DNA of 64,000 bases from UBA4782 sp034429195 (GTDB lineage: Bacteria; Chloroflexota; Anaerolineae; Anaerolineales; Anaerolineaceae): positions 1 to 64,000 of the forward strand of contig DAOUGQ010000006.1 in the NCBI GenBank assembly GCA_034429195.1, given 5' to 3'. Below the pieces are notes generated by a model. That model did no database searches, had not been told where the DNA came from, and saw only the letters and a list, made by a program, of their open reading frames with translations. Below, piece after piece: positions 32,452 through 41,849 of this stretch (the stretch's first letter is position 1; each line of letters starts with the position of its first letter). The position numbers and the translations under genes are program-made.

Positions 32452-32545
32452 GAAAATTGAAATCAGAAATTTATGAGAAAAGAATTCGCATTGAAATGAG
32501 CATGAATACTCTATGCTAAAATCACATAAATAGTTGGAGGAAATT

Positions 32546-34144
32546 ATGGCAAAGACTCATTGGTGGCGTGATGGTGTGATTTATCAAATCTATCCCCGTT
32601 CATTTGCAGACAAGAATGGAGATGGTATAGGCGATTTGCAAGGCATCATTTCCCGACTTGATTATATTCATGATCTCGGGGTGGATGCGATCTGGCTATC
32701 TCCAGTTTATCCTTCCCCTATGGTAGATTTTGGGTATGATGTAGCGGATTATTGTGATATCGATCCGATTTTTGGCAATTTGCAAGTTTTCGATAAGTTA
32801 GTAGAGGAAGCACATTCCCGAAATATTCGCATTATCATGGATCTTGTGTTAAATCATACATCTGACCAACATCCCTGGTTTTTGGAAAGCCGCTCCAGTC
32901 GTGATAACCCGAAAAGAGATTGGTATATTTGGCGAGATGGGAAATCTGGCGGGAGACGCCCCAATAATTGGGCTTCGATTTTTGGTGGATGGGCATGGGA
33001 TTATGATGAGAGGACCAGCCAATACTATTACCATATGTTTTGCCCTCAGCAGCCAGATTTGAATTGGCGTAATCCTGAAGTACGTAGTGCCATGATGGAT
33101 ATATTCCGTTTCTGGATGGAACGCGGGGTTGATGGATTCCGTCTGGATGTATTCAATGAATATTTCAAAGATTCTCAATTCCGTGACAATCCAAAAAAGT
33201 TTGGCATTCGACCTTTTGAATGCCAGGAACATATTTATGATGCAGATCAACCTGAGATGATGAGTGTAGTTGAGGAAATCCGGCGGGTGACGAATGTATA
33301 TCCTGAGCGGTATGTAGTGGGTGAAACTTTCCTGGCAGGTCCAGAAAAGGCAGCGAAATATATTGGAGATGAAAAGCTGCACGCAGCATTTAACTTTGAG
33401 TTGTTAGGCTGCCCGTGGGATGCGGGGAGGATGCAGACCGCCTTGCAGCGTTGGGAAAATACTTTAGCGGTGGATGGTTGGCCAACGTTGGTATTGAATA
33501 ATCACGATAATAAACGCTCCGCTTCAAGATATGGAAAAGGGGAGAACGACGATCGTAACAAAGAAGCCGCAGTGTTGCTGTTGACTGCACGTGGAACGCC
33601 TTTTCTTTATTATGGCGAAGAGATCGGAATGCGCAATATTCATGTGCCTTATTCAAAAATTCAAGATCCACCAGGCAAGCGGTACTATCCATTTTTCCCG
33701 ACGCGGGATGCATGTCGAAGTCCGATGCAATGGGATGCTACTCAACAAGCAGGCTTTTCTAGTGCAGAACCCTGGATGCCTGTGCATCCAAATTACCTGT
33801 TCAGAAATGTCGAAACCCAACAGAAAGACCCTGATTCATTACTGAACGTCTACAAAAAATTAATTAAATTACGAAAAGAGCATATTGCACTTCAGCAAGG
33901 GTTATACCAGCCCTTAACCTTCGAACCACAAATGCTTATGGCTTACCTTCGCCAGACTCCAGAGGAGATGATCTTGGTGGCAATCAATTTTGGCAAGCGG
34001 CCCATCAAGTTGTTCTTGGGAGGTAATTTGCTTGGAAAGAATTGGGAGCTGTTGTTTTCAACCAAGCGCAAAGAGGTAGAAAAGGTAAAGGAAAATGCGA
34101 TCCGATTGATAGGAAATGAAGCTATCATAGTGAAGGTGGAGTGA
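32546..34144 (+). CDS. GH13 alpha-glucosidase (oligo-1,6-glucosidase type)
   Basis: 532 aa cytoplasmic (beta/alpha)8 hydrolase. Conserved regions: VIYQIYPRSFADKNGDG, GVDAIWLSPVYPSPM, MDLVLNHTSDQHPWF, FRLDVFNEYF with the nucleophile Asp, VVGETFLAG with the acid/base Glu and LVLNNHDNKRSASRYG with the transition-state Asp. The fingerprint PDLNWRNPEVR points to the oligo-1,6-glucosidase/alpha-glucosidase subfamilies. ATG 32546 follows GGAGG by about 6 bases; the upstream start at 32534 is rejected. It would release glucose from isomalto- or malto-oligosaccharides. It is divergent from nusA and unlinked to a sugar transporter here. Confidence 0.93.
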   Translation: MAKTHWWRDGVIYQIYPRSFADKNGDGIGDLQGIISRLDYIHDLGVDAIWLSPVYPSPMVDFGYDVADYCDIDPIFGNLQVFDKLVEEAHSRNIRIIMDLVLNHTSDQHPWFLESRSSRDNPKRDWYIWRDGKSGGRRPNNWASIFGGWAWDYDERTSQYYYHMFCPQQPDLNWRNPEVRSAMMDIFRFWMERGVDGFRLDVFNEYFKDSQFRDNPKKFGIRPFECQEHIYDADQPEMMSVVEEIRRVTNVYPERYVVGETFLAGPEKAAKYIGDEKLHAAFNFELLGCPWDAGRMQTALQRWENTLAVDGWPTLVLNNHDNKRSASRYGKGENDDRNKEAAVLLLTARGTPFLYYGEEIGMRNIHVPYSKIQDPPGKRYYPFFPTRDACRSPMQWDATQQAGFSSAEPWMPVHPNYLFRNVETQQKDPDSLLNVYKKLIKLRKEHIALQQGLYQPLTFEPQMLMAYLRQTPEEMILVAINFGKRPIKLFLGGNLLGKNWELLFSTKRKEVEKVKENAIRLIGNEAIIVKVE

Positions 34145-34363
34145 GGGATATCAACAGTTGTGGTGACAATCAGGAGAATAAAATAAATATATCAGGGGTT
34201 AGCTGAGATAGGCTTTTTAATATCAACCAGCCCTGAATTTATAGAAATAGTAAGAGAGATTGAGTAGATGATTGAACCTTAACGGAGTGAATAAAGTGTT
34301 GAATTCGATAGTTCTTATTTTGTGAAAGAATTTCTTTTGAAAATTATGTTATGTTTCTTAAAT

Positions 34364-34397
34364 AATCAGGAGGGTGGATTACCCAACCCTCCTGATT
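34364..34397 (-). terminator. Intrinsic terminator of the chemotaxis receptor gene
   Basis: AATCAGGAGGGT (34364-34375) pairs perfectly with ACCCTCCTGATT (34386-34397) around a 10-nt loop. Read on the minus strand it lies just past the receptor stop codon (34415) and is followed by an AT-rich stretch. Confidence 0.8.
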
Positions 34398-34414
34398 GAT
34401 TTGCAAAGCTTGTT

Positions 34415-36454
34415 CTATTTTTCAGCCACATTGGCTGGGAGTTTGAACTGCTTCACTACCTGCTCAAGTGCATTTGCCATCTCTGACAATGATTGTGCAG
34501 ATGCTGTTACTTCTTCAACCTGAGCAGACATTTCTTCTGCGGATGCAGAAACTTCTTCTACAGAGGCTGAATTTTCTTCTGATACAGAAGCAATATTTTC
34601 GATAGCCCGGGTGACTTCTTTTGCACCAGCACTCATTTGTTCGGTTGCAGCCGTATTTTCTTCGACTACTGCGGAGACAGAATCCATGGCATTGACAAGA
34701 TCAGTAGCAGAATTACTCATACGAATGGCAGCCTTTACAGCCTGTTCTGCCTGTACCTGAACACCCTGGAAAGCTTTTAGTATTTCTTCAAGAGCGATTC
34801 CAGCACTATTGGCGCTGTTCACACCATGCTCGACCTCGGCGTCGCCTTCTTGCATCGCATTAACTGCTTCATTAACAGTACTCTGAATGCCTTTGATCAG
34901 TTCAGTAATTTCCTTTGTGGCAGAACTGGACCGTTCAGCCAGTTTACGCACTTCATCAGCAACCACAGCAAAACCTTTACCATGTTCACCAGCTCGAGCA
35001 GCCTCGATGGCTGCATTCAATGCTAATAAATTAGTCTGACTGGCAATGTCATTGATGGTTTCGATGATGATTCCAATCTGCTCAGAGCGAGATCCCATTT
35101 CTTGAACTTTTTGAGCAGAGAAACTGACTTTAGAACGAATGGATTCCATCTCATGGATAGTTTCGGAAACGGTCTGAGAACCGCGTATTGCAGTTAGGGC
35201 TGCGTTTTTCGAGTCTTCCTGAACGGTTTGAATGTTGGCAGCTACCTGTTGAGAGGCAGAACCAATTTCACTGGTAATGGTAGATGCTTTTGCAACAGCA
35301 TTGGCTTGTTCTTGTGATCCCTTTGCGACACCTTCAATTGCACGTTCCATTTCATTCACCGAGCTGGCAGTTTGAGTAACGCTATTTGTCTGCTGCGTGA
35401 TCCCCCCTGCAACCTGTTGGATCGTAATCGCAATCTGGCTTGTTGCTTGCTCAGCCTGGCTGGCAGCAGCCGCAAGTTGACTGGAAGCATTGTTCAAGCT
35501 CAAAGAATTTTGGGCTACTTTTGCAACAGCACTGCGCAGGTTAGTGACCATCTTCAATAGAGAGATGCCAAGGTAATCTTTATCAGAATGCAATTTGATA
35601 TCTACCGTCAAATCGCCCTCAGCCATCGCTTCAGCAACCTGGCTGACCTGTCCAAAATAATCAAACATCTGGTTCAAATATCTCGCGAGTAATCCAAATT
35701 CATCTTTTCGCCCAAAGAGAGATGCCTTTTCTTTTTCAGTTAATTCTCTTTTGATATTTCCAACCGCCAGTTTACCTGTAACCATAGCCATCACATTTAC
35801 TGGTTTCACAATGGATTCGACAATGAGCACATCGTAAAAGGCTGTCAGAAGAACACAAAGGATGGTAATCATAATCATTATGCGTTTGGAAGTATCTGCC
35901 CCAGAAGTTCCCGAAGCTAAGTCTGCACTCGCAATTTGCTGTTTATTTGATGTTATTTCTTCCAAATTAGCAATAACAGCCTGACTGGCGACAAAAAATT
36001 CGCCACCATCACCCAGGCTCTCTTGAACTTTGGACCCATTTGAAATATTAACCCAGCTCATGACTTTTGCTGTAGCTTCTTGAAAAGCTGACCAACTGTC
36101 GTAGAAATCGATTAGAGCGGTTTCTTCTTCTTCTGATAGATCTGTCTCACTATATAATTTGATTACATCATTGATCGCAGTAATATTTTCTTCAATGCTT
36201 ATTCGTGTGTTATTTCTTTCAATTGGTAAAGCATAATACTTGTATATATTCCCCTTTAAATTTTCTAACTGGTTCTCAGCTTGAGAGATATATTGTAGTG
36301 GTATCAGGCTTTTCTCAGTGATAGATACCAGCTTTTCCTTTGTATTATTTATCGCAATTATATTCACGACTACGATAATAGTCAGGGAGATGCATAGAAG
36401 AGCTGCCATTAGAATCAATTTGAGTCTTATCGTTATATTATTAATGAATTTCAT
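34415..36454 (-). CDS. Methyl-accepting chemotaxis protein
   Basis: 679 aa. Membrane helix (about 10-31), an external four-helix-bundle sensor (about 32-188), second helix (about 190-212) and HAMP (about 213-270). A long coiled-coil signalling domain follows, with the tip IASQTNLLALNAAIEAARAG and ADEVRKLAERSSSATKEI that binds CheA/CheW. Glu/Gln pairs for methylation are visible around the C-terminal coil. No other chemotaxis or flagellar gene is in the window; in this lineage such receptors may serve gliding or pili-based motility (inference). GGAGG precedes ATG 36454. Confidence 0.95.
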   Translation of the reverse strand: MKFINNITIRLKLILMAALLCISLTIIVVVNIIAINNTKEKLVSITEKSLIPLQYISQAENQLENLKGNIYKYYALPIERNNTRISIEENITAINDVIKLYSETDLSEEEETALIDFYDSWSAFQEATAKVMSWVNISNGSKVQESLGDGGEFFVASQAVIANLEEITSNKQQIASADLASGTSGADTSKRIMIMITILCVLLTAFYDVLIVESIVKPVNVMAMVTGKLAVGNIKRELTEKEKASLFGRKDEFGLLARYLNQMFDYFGQVSQVAEAMAEGDLTVDIKLHSDKDYLGISLLKMVTNLRSAVAKVAQNSLSLNNASSQLAAAASQAEQATSQIAITIQQVAGGITQQTNSVTQTASSVNEMERAIEGVAKGSQEQANAVAKASTITSEIGSASQQVAANIQTVQEDSKNAALTAIRGSQTVSETIHEMESIRSKVSFSAQKVQEMGSRSEQIGIIIETINDIASQTNLLALNAAIEAARAGEHGKGFAVVADEVRKLAERSSSATKEITELIKGIQSTVNEAVNAMQEGDAEVEHGVNSANSAGIALEEILKAFQGVQVQAEQAVKAAIRMSNSATDLVNAMDSVSAVVEENTAATEQMSAGAKEVTRAIENIASVSEENSASVEEVSASAEEMSAQVEEVTASAQSLSEMANALEQVVKQFKLPANVAEK

Positions 36455-36874
36455 TTATTCCTCCCATGATAGAGACAAAGTGATTTTGAACGCCAGTTGC
36501 GATTTATTTCTTCAATTTTTTCATTTGATAAACTTACAAACGCAAGAAAATAATACTGTAGTGTACAAACCCCAACCCCGAAAAATTTTTTCTTAGATTT
36601 AATTCTATAAAAAAGATATATATTTCCAAATAAACATTGCATAAAATCATTATTAATTGAGTGGTAAATCTGGATAAAGGTCTTAATTACCAGCTTTAGA
36701 TAGATGAAAGAAAAATTAACAAATCTATCTTTTTCAATGTTTTGGTTTTTAAAAAGGATTCTGTGTAATTATTAAATCGTGTAAAAATGACATTCCAAAA
36801 TAAACAAAAAGGCTGGCTTGTTTTATAAGCCAGCCTTAATGAATATTGATGAATGTATTATCTGAAGAAATATT
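36455..36874. other. AT-rich intergenic region between the receptor gene and gyrB
   Basis: Very AT-rich, with no credible coding frame and no RNA motif apart from the gyrB terminator at 36809-36837. The receptor promoter should lie in the lower part, but no clear -35/-10 pair stands out. Confidence 0.5.
36809..36837 (-). terminator. Intrinsic terminator of gyrB
   Basis: AAGGCTGGCTT (36809-36819) and AAGCCAGCCTT (36827-36837) form a perfect 11-bp stem with a 7-nt loop. On the minus strand TTTTTGTTT follows, directly downstream of the gyrB stop. Confidence 0.93.
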
Positions 36875-38794
36875 CTATATATCCAAATTTCTTACATCTT
36901 TTGCATGTGTCTGGATAAAGCGGGTACGTGGAGGTACGGCTGAGCCCATGAGGATATCAAAAGTGCCATCAGCAGCAGCAGCATCTTCCACAGATACCTG
37001 TAAGAGGGTTCGTGCTGCAGGATCCATAGTGGTCTCCCACAATTGTTGGGGGTTCATTTCACCCAGACCTTTATACCTGCTGATGCTCGCTTTTTCTGCA
37101 CTATTGCCTAATTCCTTTAATATACGATCTTTGTCTGCATCTGTATAAGCATAGCGTACTGTGTTTTTAACAGCAATGCGATAAAGTGGTGGTTGAGCTA
37201 TGAATAAGTGCCCCTCTTCGATCATAGCTGGCATGTACCGGAAGAAGAAAGTTAACAGTAACGTACGGATATGAGCGCCATCGACATCAGCATCGGTCAT
37301 GATGATAATGCGGCCATAACGCAGGTTGGAAAGGTCAAATGTATCACCAATTCCTGTGCCTATTGCTGAGACGAGAGCTTTCACCTCATTATTTCCCAGT
37401 ATCTTATCTAAGCGAGCACGTTCAGTATTCAAGATCTTGCCCCGCAAGGGAAGGATTGCCTGAAAATGCCGATCACGACCCTGTTTAGCAGAGCCACCAG
37501 CACTGTTCCCTTCGACGATAAACAACTCTGTTTTATTTGAATTACGTTCAGAGCAATCCGCCAATTTCCCGGGCAGGGTCAGGCTTTCAAGTGCAGATTT
37601 TCGAATGACAAGGTCACGCGCTTTGCGTGCTGCATCGCGGGCTCTGGCTGAAGTAAGACACTTCGAAATGATGCTTTTAGCTTCTGATGGATTCTCATCC
37701 AGATAAGTATTGAATTTTTCTACAACTACCTGTTGGACATAAGTTTGCACTTCGGGATTCATCAGTTTGACTTTGGTTTGGCTTTCAAACTGTGGATCGG
37801 GATGTTTGATACTGACAATTGCTGTCAAACCTTCGCGAGTATCATCACCAGAGAAGTTAGGATCAGAGTCTTTTAGCAAACCAGTACGACGAGCATAATC
37901 ATTGATAGAACGTGTGATAGCAGTACGCAAGCCAGTCATATGAGTACCACCGTCGATAGTATTGATGGTATTGGCAAACGAATAAATTGATTCGGCGTAC
38001 GCATCTGTGAACTGTATAGCAGCTTCTATCCCAATATTATCAATCTCTTTGCTAGCATACACTACTGGGTGAAGAACTTCACGGTTGCGGTTCAGATATC
38101 GAACAAACGAAACAATTCCGCCCTCAAAGTAGAAAGTCATTTCTCGATGGCTACGTTCATCCAGCAGATTGAGGTTGATTTTGCGTGTGACGAAAGCCAT
38201 CTCGCGGAAGCGTTGTGTAAGGGTATCAAAGCGAAAATCAAGATCGCCCTTGAATATTTCTGGATCAAAACGAAATGTTGTTGTTGTTCCATGCTCATCT
38301 GCGCCACACGTGCCAATTTCTTTTACTGGTTCAACGGGGCGACCTCGTTCGTATCGTTGAAAATGGATACGACCTTCACGGCGCACACGTACCTCACACC
38401 ATTCAGAAAGGGCATTCACTGCTGAAACACCAACACCATGCAAACCACCTGAAACCTTATAGGAACCCGCTCCAAATTTTCCACCTGCATGCAGGATAGT
38501 CATAACAACTTCCAGGGCAGATTTTTTCTTTTCTGGATGAATATCCACTGGAATACCACGTCCATTATCTTCCACCGTGACGCTTGAATCCGCATGAATA
38601 GTTACTTTAATTCGGTCACATACACCTGCCAGCGCCTCATCAATGGAGTTATCTACAACTTCATATACCAGATGATGAAGCGCTTTCTGGTCGGTACCGC
38701 CTACATACATACCTGGACGGCGGCGAACTGCTTCCAACCCTTCCAAGACGGTGATATCACTGGCTGAATAGTGAGTTGGGTTTTCGGGTGTCAT
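36875..38794 (-). CDS. gyrB: DNA gyrase subunit B (type IIA topoisomerase ATPase subunit)
   Basis: 639 aa. GHKL ATPase at the N-terminus (DNSIDEALAG, VEDNGRGIPVD, KVSGGLHGVGVS), transducer domain, and TOPRIM at about 415-530 with EGNSAGGSAKQGR and DADVDGAHIRTLLLTF. The C-terminus has YRYKGLGEMNPQQLWETTMD-type sequence as in gyrase. It negatively supercoils DNA with GyrA, which is not in the window. Short GyrB (about 640 aa, without the proteobacterial insert) is normal for Gram-positive-type bacteria; a ParE assignment is possible but less likely. GAGAGG precedes ATG 38794, and the start overlaps the upstream membrane gene by four bases. Confidence 0.95.
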   Translation of the reverse strand: MTPENPTHYSASDITVLEGLEAVRRRPGMYVGGTDQKALHHLVYEVVDNSIDEALAGVCDRIKVTIHADSSVTVEDNGRGIPVDIHPEKKKSALEVVMTILHAGGKFGAGSYKVSGGLHGVGVSAVNALSEWCEVRVRREGRIHFQRYERGRPVEPVKEIGTCGADEHGTTTTFRFDPEIFKGDLDFRFDTLTQRFREMAFVTRKINLNLLDERSHREMTFYFEGGIVSFVRYLNRNREVLHPVVYASKEIDNIGIEAAIQFTDAYAESIYSFANTINTIDGGTHMTGLRTAITRSINDYARRTGLLKDSDPNFSGDDTREGLTAIVSIKHPDPQFESQTKVKLMNPEVQTYVQQVVVEKFNTYLDENPSEAKSIISKCLTSARARDAARKARDLVIRKSALESLTLPGKLADCSERNSNKTELFIVEGNSAGGSAKQGRDRHFQAILPLRGKILNTERARLDKILGNNEVKALVSAIGTGIGDTFDLSNLRYGRIIIMTDADVDGAHIRTLLLTFFFRYMPAMIEEGHLFIAQPPLYRIAVKNTVRYAYTDADKDRILKELGNSAEKASISRYKGLGEMNPQQLWETTMDPAARTLLQVSVEDAAAADGTFDILMGSAVPPRTRFIQTHAKDVRNLDI

Positions 38795-39813
38795 AAAATC
38801 CTCTCATTTTCTTCAGATGCAGGTTTTGAAGTTTGCTGTATGCGGGACTGTATCCAGATTAAACCATTGCGATAGTAGGCAAAGGTGGCTGCCAGTAAAG
38901 CCGTGGAAACAAATGCATGCCCAACAACGCCGATGATAGCCATCCAATTATTTGCGGGGGGAATCCGCCAAATGATATTTAATCCTTCACCAATCAACAC
39001 GACGATCATTAAAAAGAAGCTGGTGCCGGGTAAATAAAAACGTACCATTCGAACGCTGGATAGTATTGAAGATAATGCGCTTTGTTGATTGAAATAAATC
39101 CCATGTGGAGCAAAGACCATTGGAACAAGAAGCCATAACAGGAACATTGCAATGATGATCAAAGCAATTTGAGCAATGGTTGGGCTGATGATCACAAGGA
39201 AAGAAATAAGCATTACCAGCGGGATTGCAATGAAGAATAGCAAGGCAATAAGAAGCAAAGTTAAAACAACTGTTTGCATATAATGCCACGAAGTTGGGCG
39301 AAGTTCAGTAAATACTGGCATGCTTCCTGATAGACGAGCTATTTCGCGAAAGAAGATGGTTCCGAAAAGTAAGCCAATTAAAGTGATAACTATTATGTAA
39401 AGGAATGCACTGCCAATCGAAGGCACTTCAAGCATGATGGGTATGCCTAGAGGGTTATCAAGGGGAGCTGAACTTGCAAATAAACTAAAAACACCAATAG
39501 GATAACTGCGTATCAGGCTGAAGAGATTAAAGTGCTGAAGAAGATCACTCCAGTACTCTTGAAACACCTGTAAAGTAGAATCCATATTTAGTTGGGTGAT
39601 TGTTGCATACTGCCTTTGCACTTCGAGAAAAACAGGTTCCAGAAGAGATTTTAACCGCAAGTGTGGCCCAAACCACAGATAAAGGTCAAGTGCAAGCGGC
39701 ATCAATAAAAGATAGAGGTGATTCGCAACCAGATTGAATCCAGTTGTTATTGATTGGATCAATCTGGGCGGATTTATTGTATTTGGTTGAGATGGTTGAG
39801 ATACTTGATTCAT
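38791..39813 (-). CDS. Polytopic membrane protein of unknown function
   Basis: 340 aa with about six hydrophobic segments: LYLLLMPLALDLYLWF near the start, then a stretch around 135-160, two or three between 180 and 240, one near 270 and one near 300. A periplasmic region lies between the first two. I recognise no family motif. It is coupled to gyrB by a 4-bp overlap, an unusual partner. No ribosome-binding site precedes ATG 39813, but TAAAAT lies nine bases upstream of it, suggesting a leaderless mRNA that also supplies gyrB. Confidence 0.75.
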   Translation of the reverse strand: MNQVSQPSQPNTINPPRLIQSITTGFNLVANHLYLLLMPLALDLYLWFGPHLRLKSLLEPVFLEVQRQYATITQLNMDSTLQVFQEYWSDLLQHFNLFSLIRSYPIGVFSLFASSAPLDNPLGIPIMLEVPSIGSAFLYIIVITLIGLLFGTIFFREIARLSGSMPVFTELRPTSWHYMQTVVLTLLLIALLFFIAIPLVMLISFLVIISPTIAQIALIIIAMFLLWLLVPMVFAPHGIYFNQQSALSSILSSVRMVRFYLPGTSFFLMIVVLIGEGLNIIWRIPPANNWMAIIGVVGHAFVSTALLAATFAYYRNGLIWIQSRIQQTSKPASEENERIL

Positions 39814-39904
39814 ACAGAAAGTATTTTACCACGTCAATAAACTCATTATTGCAGAAAGGAATGTCATTCTTGTATGACAATCTAATGACAGGTAAAATGA
39901 ACTT

Positions 39905-40717
39905 ATGAAAGATTCAGGTCACCTACCCAGTCCAGATCGCTTGAGTGTTGTCACCGCTGTCCTTTTCCTCATGTATGCGATGGCACAGATGGTAAATCTG
40001 CCGCGTCAGACTATCGCTGTTCATTTATTCGGTATGGAAACCTCTTTCACATTGAATTTTGCAACATTAGTTTCTTTTCTGGATGCGATTCTCGCCGCAT
40101 TAGGAGCTGATTGGTTAGTGCGGGAACATCCACAACTTAATAAACAACGAACAACGCAGTATATCATCATGCCTGCATTTACTGCCTGGGGTTTGGGAGT
40201 AACTTTAAATACCTTGAGGCTGAGTTCTCAATGGTGGGTGTTGTTCCTGCTCGGTATGGCAATGCTGGTGCTGGTCTATATTGCTGAGTATATTATTGTT
40301 GACTTATCCGATATTCGCCATATACCAGCTACGGTTGGGCTAATTGCTGTATCATTCGCATTATTTTTGATGCTGTGCATTGCCATTGATTCAGTAGATT
40401 TAAGGCTTTATCTGGCATTGCCACCCATTTCTATTGCTCTTTTCCTGGTCAGTCTTCGAACGTTGTATCTTCGTTTGCAGGGACGGTGGTGCTTTGCCTG
40501 GTCTGCAGGAATTGCCATTGCGATTGGGCAACTGGCATTAGGTTTACATTATTTACCTGTTCCACCGATGACCTTTGGACTCTTATTGACTGGGACAGGA
40601 TATGCGTTGACCGGGTTAGCGGATGGACTTGAAGAAAAAAGACATGGATTTAGTCTATGGTTTGAGCCAGGTTTTATGTTCTTTATGTTAGTAATTCTGG
40701 CTATCTTCTTTAGATAG
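39905..40717 (+). CDS. Multipass membrane protein of unknown function
   Basis: 270 aa with seven to eight hydrophobic helices, from VVTAVLFLMYAMAQMV (about 15-30) to GFMFFMLVILAIFF at the C-terminus, and few polar loops. No transport or enzyme signature is recognised. It is the first gene of a short plus-strand run with the JAMM peptidase (13 bp later) and plsY, divergent from the gyrB-linked membrane gene. Confidence 0.72.
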   Translation: MKDSGHLPSPDRLSVVTAVLFLMYAMAQMVNLPRQTIAVHLFGMETSFTLNFATLVSFLDAILAALGADWLVREHPQLNKQRTTQYIIMPAFTAWGLGVTLNTLRLSSQWWVLFLLGMAMLVLVYIAEYIIVDLSDIRHIPATVGLIAVSFALFLMLCIAIDSVDLRLYLALPPISIALFLVSLRTLYLRLQGRWCFAWSAGIAIAIGQLALGLHYLPVPPMTFGLLLTGTGYALTGLADGLEEKRHGFSLWFEPGFMFFMLVILAIFFR

Positions 40718-40730
40718 TGGGAAAAGATCA

Positions 40731-41135
40731 ATGCCTTTTATCTTGCATCAAAAATATTATGAGCGAATGATCAAATATGCTATCGAGTGTCTTCCAGAAG
40801 AAGCTTGCGGTTTAATTTTTGGGAAAAATGGTGAAGTTCACCAAATATTCTTTATCGAAAATGAATACCATAGCCCAGTCCAGTTTAGAATGAATCCGAA
40901 ACAACAATTAGAAGCCCTCATTTGGGGAGAAGAAAATAATATGGACATCATGGGTATCTTTCATTCACACCCCAAAGGACCATCTCATCCTTCTGAAACA
41001 GATTTGATGCAATTCTATTATCCAGAAAGTATGATGGTCATTCTCTCTTTGCTCGATACCGAATGGCAGTGTAAGGCGTTCAAGATTGAAAATCAGAAAT
41101 ATAAGGAATTTCTCATTCAAATTTACGACAAATAA
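40731..41135 (+). CDS. JAMM/MPN-domain metallopeptidase (M67 family)
   Basis: 134 aa, a bare MPN+ domain. The zinc site is complete: Glu in EEACGLIFG (near 22) and HSHPKGPSHPSETDL (near 78), the HxHx(7)SxxD pattern of active JAMM deubiquitinase-like enzymes. Bacterial members usually trim C-terminal extensions from ubiquitin-like sulfur carriers such as MoaD or ThiS, or act in cysteine synthesis (CysO/Mec). No carrier gene is adjacent, so the substrate lies elsewhere. The start at ATG 40731 is supported by a nearby purine-rich stretch. Confidence 0.9.
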   Translation: MPFILHQKYYERMIKYAIECLPEEACGLIFGKNGEVHQIFFIENEYHSPVQFRMNPKQQLEALIWGEENNMDIMGIFHSHPKGPSHPSETDLMQFYYPESMMVILSLLDTEWQCKAFKIENQKYKEFLIQIYDK

Positions 41136-41186
41136 AGAAACCAAACACACTGTATTGGGTTTTTAACAGCAGGAGATTTTAGTAAT

Positions 41187-41849
41187 ATGTTAAATTCCAT
41201 TATTGCATTGATCATATCCTATTTGTTAGGAGCAATCCCATTTGGATTGATCATCGTCAAGGTTTTTACAGGTAAAGATATTCGTGCAGTAGCAAGTGGA
41301 AGAACTGGGGGCACTAATGCAATGCGAGCTGCTGGTTTATGGGCAGGTATATTGACAGGTGCACTGGATATCCTAAAAGGAGTGGCTACTGGTTGGGTGA
41401 CAGGCTGGGTGGCTCCGGAAAACATCTGGCTGCGAGTAGCGGCGGCAATATTTGCAATTATTGGCCATAATTATTCGATATTCTTGATTGAAAAGCGAGA
41501 GAAGGGTGGTTTCCGACTGCGCGGTGGTGCAGGCGGTGCAACAGCATTGGGCGGTGCTATTGCGCTCTGGCCAGAAAGTGGATTGATCATCCTTCCATTA
41601 GGTTTTCTTGTTTATATCCTTGTTGGATATGCGTCTATCACTACTATCAGTGTGGCAGTGTTCGCCACTTTGATCTTTGCTGTGCGTACATTTCTTGGGA
41701 GTTCACCCTGGCAGTATATCCTGTATGGAATCGTGACCTATGGAATCGTGATCATTGCTTTAAAACCAAACTTACAGCGCTTAAAAGAAGGTACTGAAAG
41801 AGCTGTAGGTTTAAGGGCAAAATTACAAAAACAAGGATCAAATCGTTAG
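41187..41849 (+). CDS. plsY: Acyl-phosphate:glycerol-3-phosphate acyltransferase PlsY
   Basis: 220-aa integral membrane enzyme making 1-acyl-glycerol-3-phosphate, the first step of phospholipid synthesis. The three conserved loops are visible: SYLLGAIPFGLIIVK, SGRTGGTNAMRAAG and IGHNYSIFL followed by the Gly-rich GGAGGATALG. Five membrane helices are expected. The usual GKGVAT-like third motif reads GGAGGATALG here, a variant. The 3' end overlaps the convergent MBL gene by 12 bp. It is the third gene of the run starting at 39905. Confidence 0.9.
   Translation: MLNSIIALIISYLLGAIPFGLIIVKVFTGKDIRAVASGRTGGTNAMRAAGLWAGILTGALDILKGVATGWVTGWVAPENIWLRVAAAIFAIIGHNYSIFLIEKREKGGFRLRGGAGGATALGGAIALWPESGLIILPLGFLVYILVGYASITTISVAVFATLIFAVRTFLGSSPWQYILYGIVTYGIVIIALKPNLQRLKEGTERAVGLRAKLQKQGSNR

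Noticed and set aside
34150..34260. Possible terminator after the GH13 gene
   Set aside because: The TCAGGG...CCCTGA arms are imperfect and far apart, and no T run follows the right arm.
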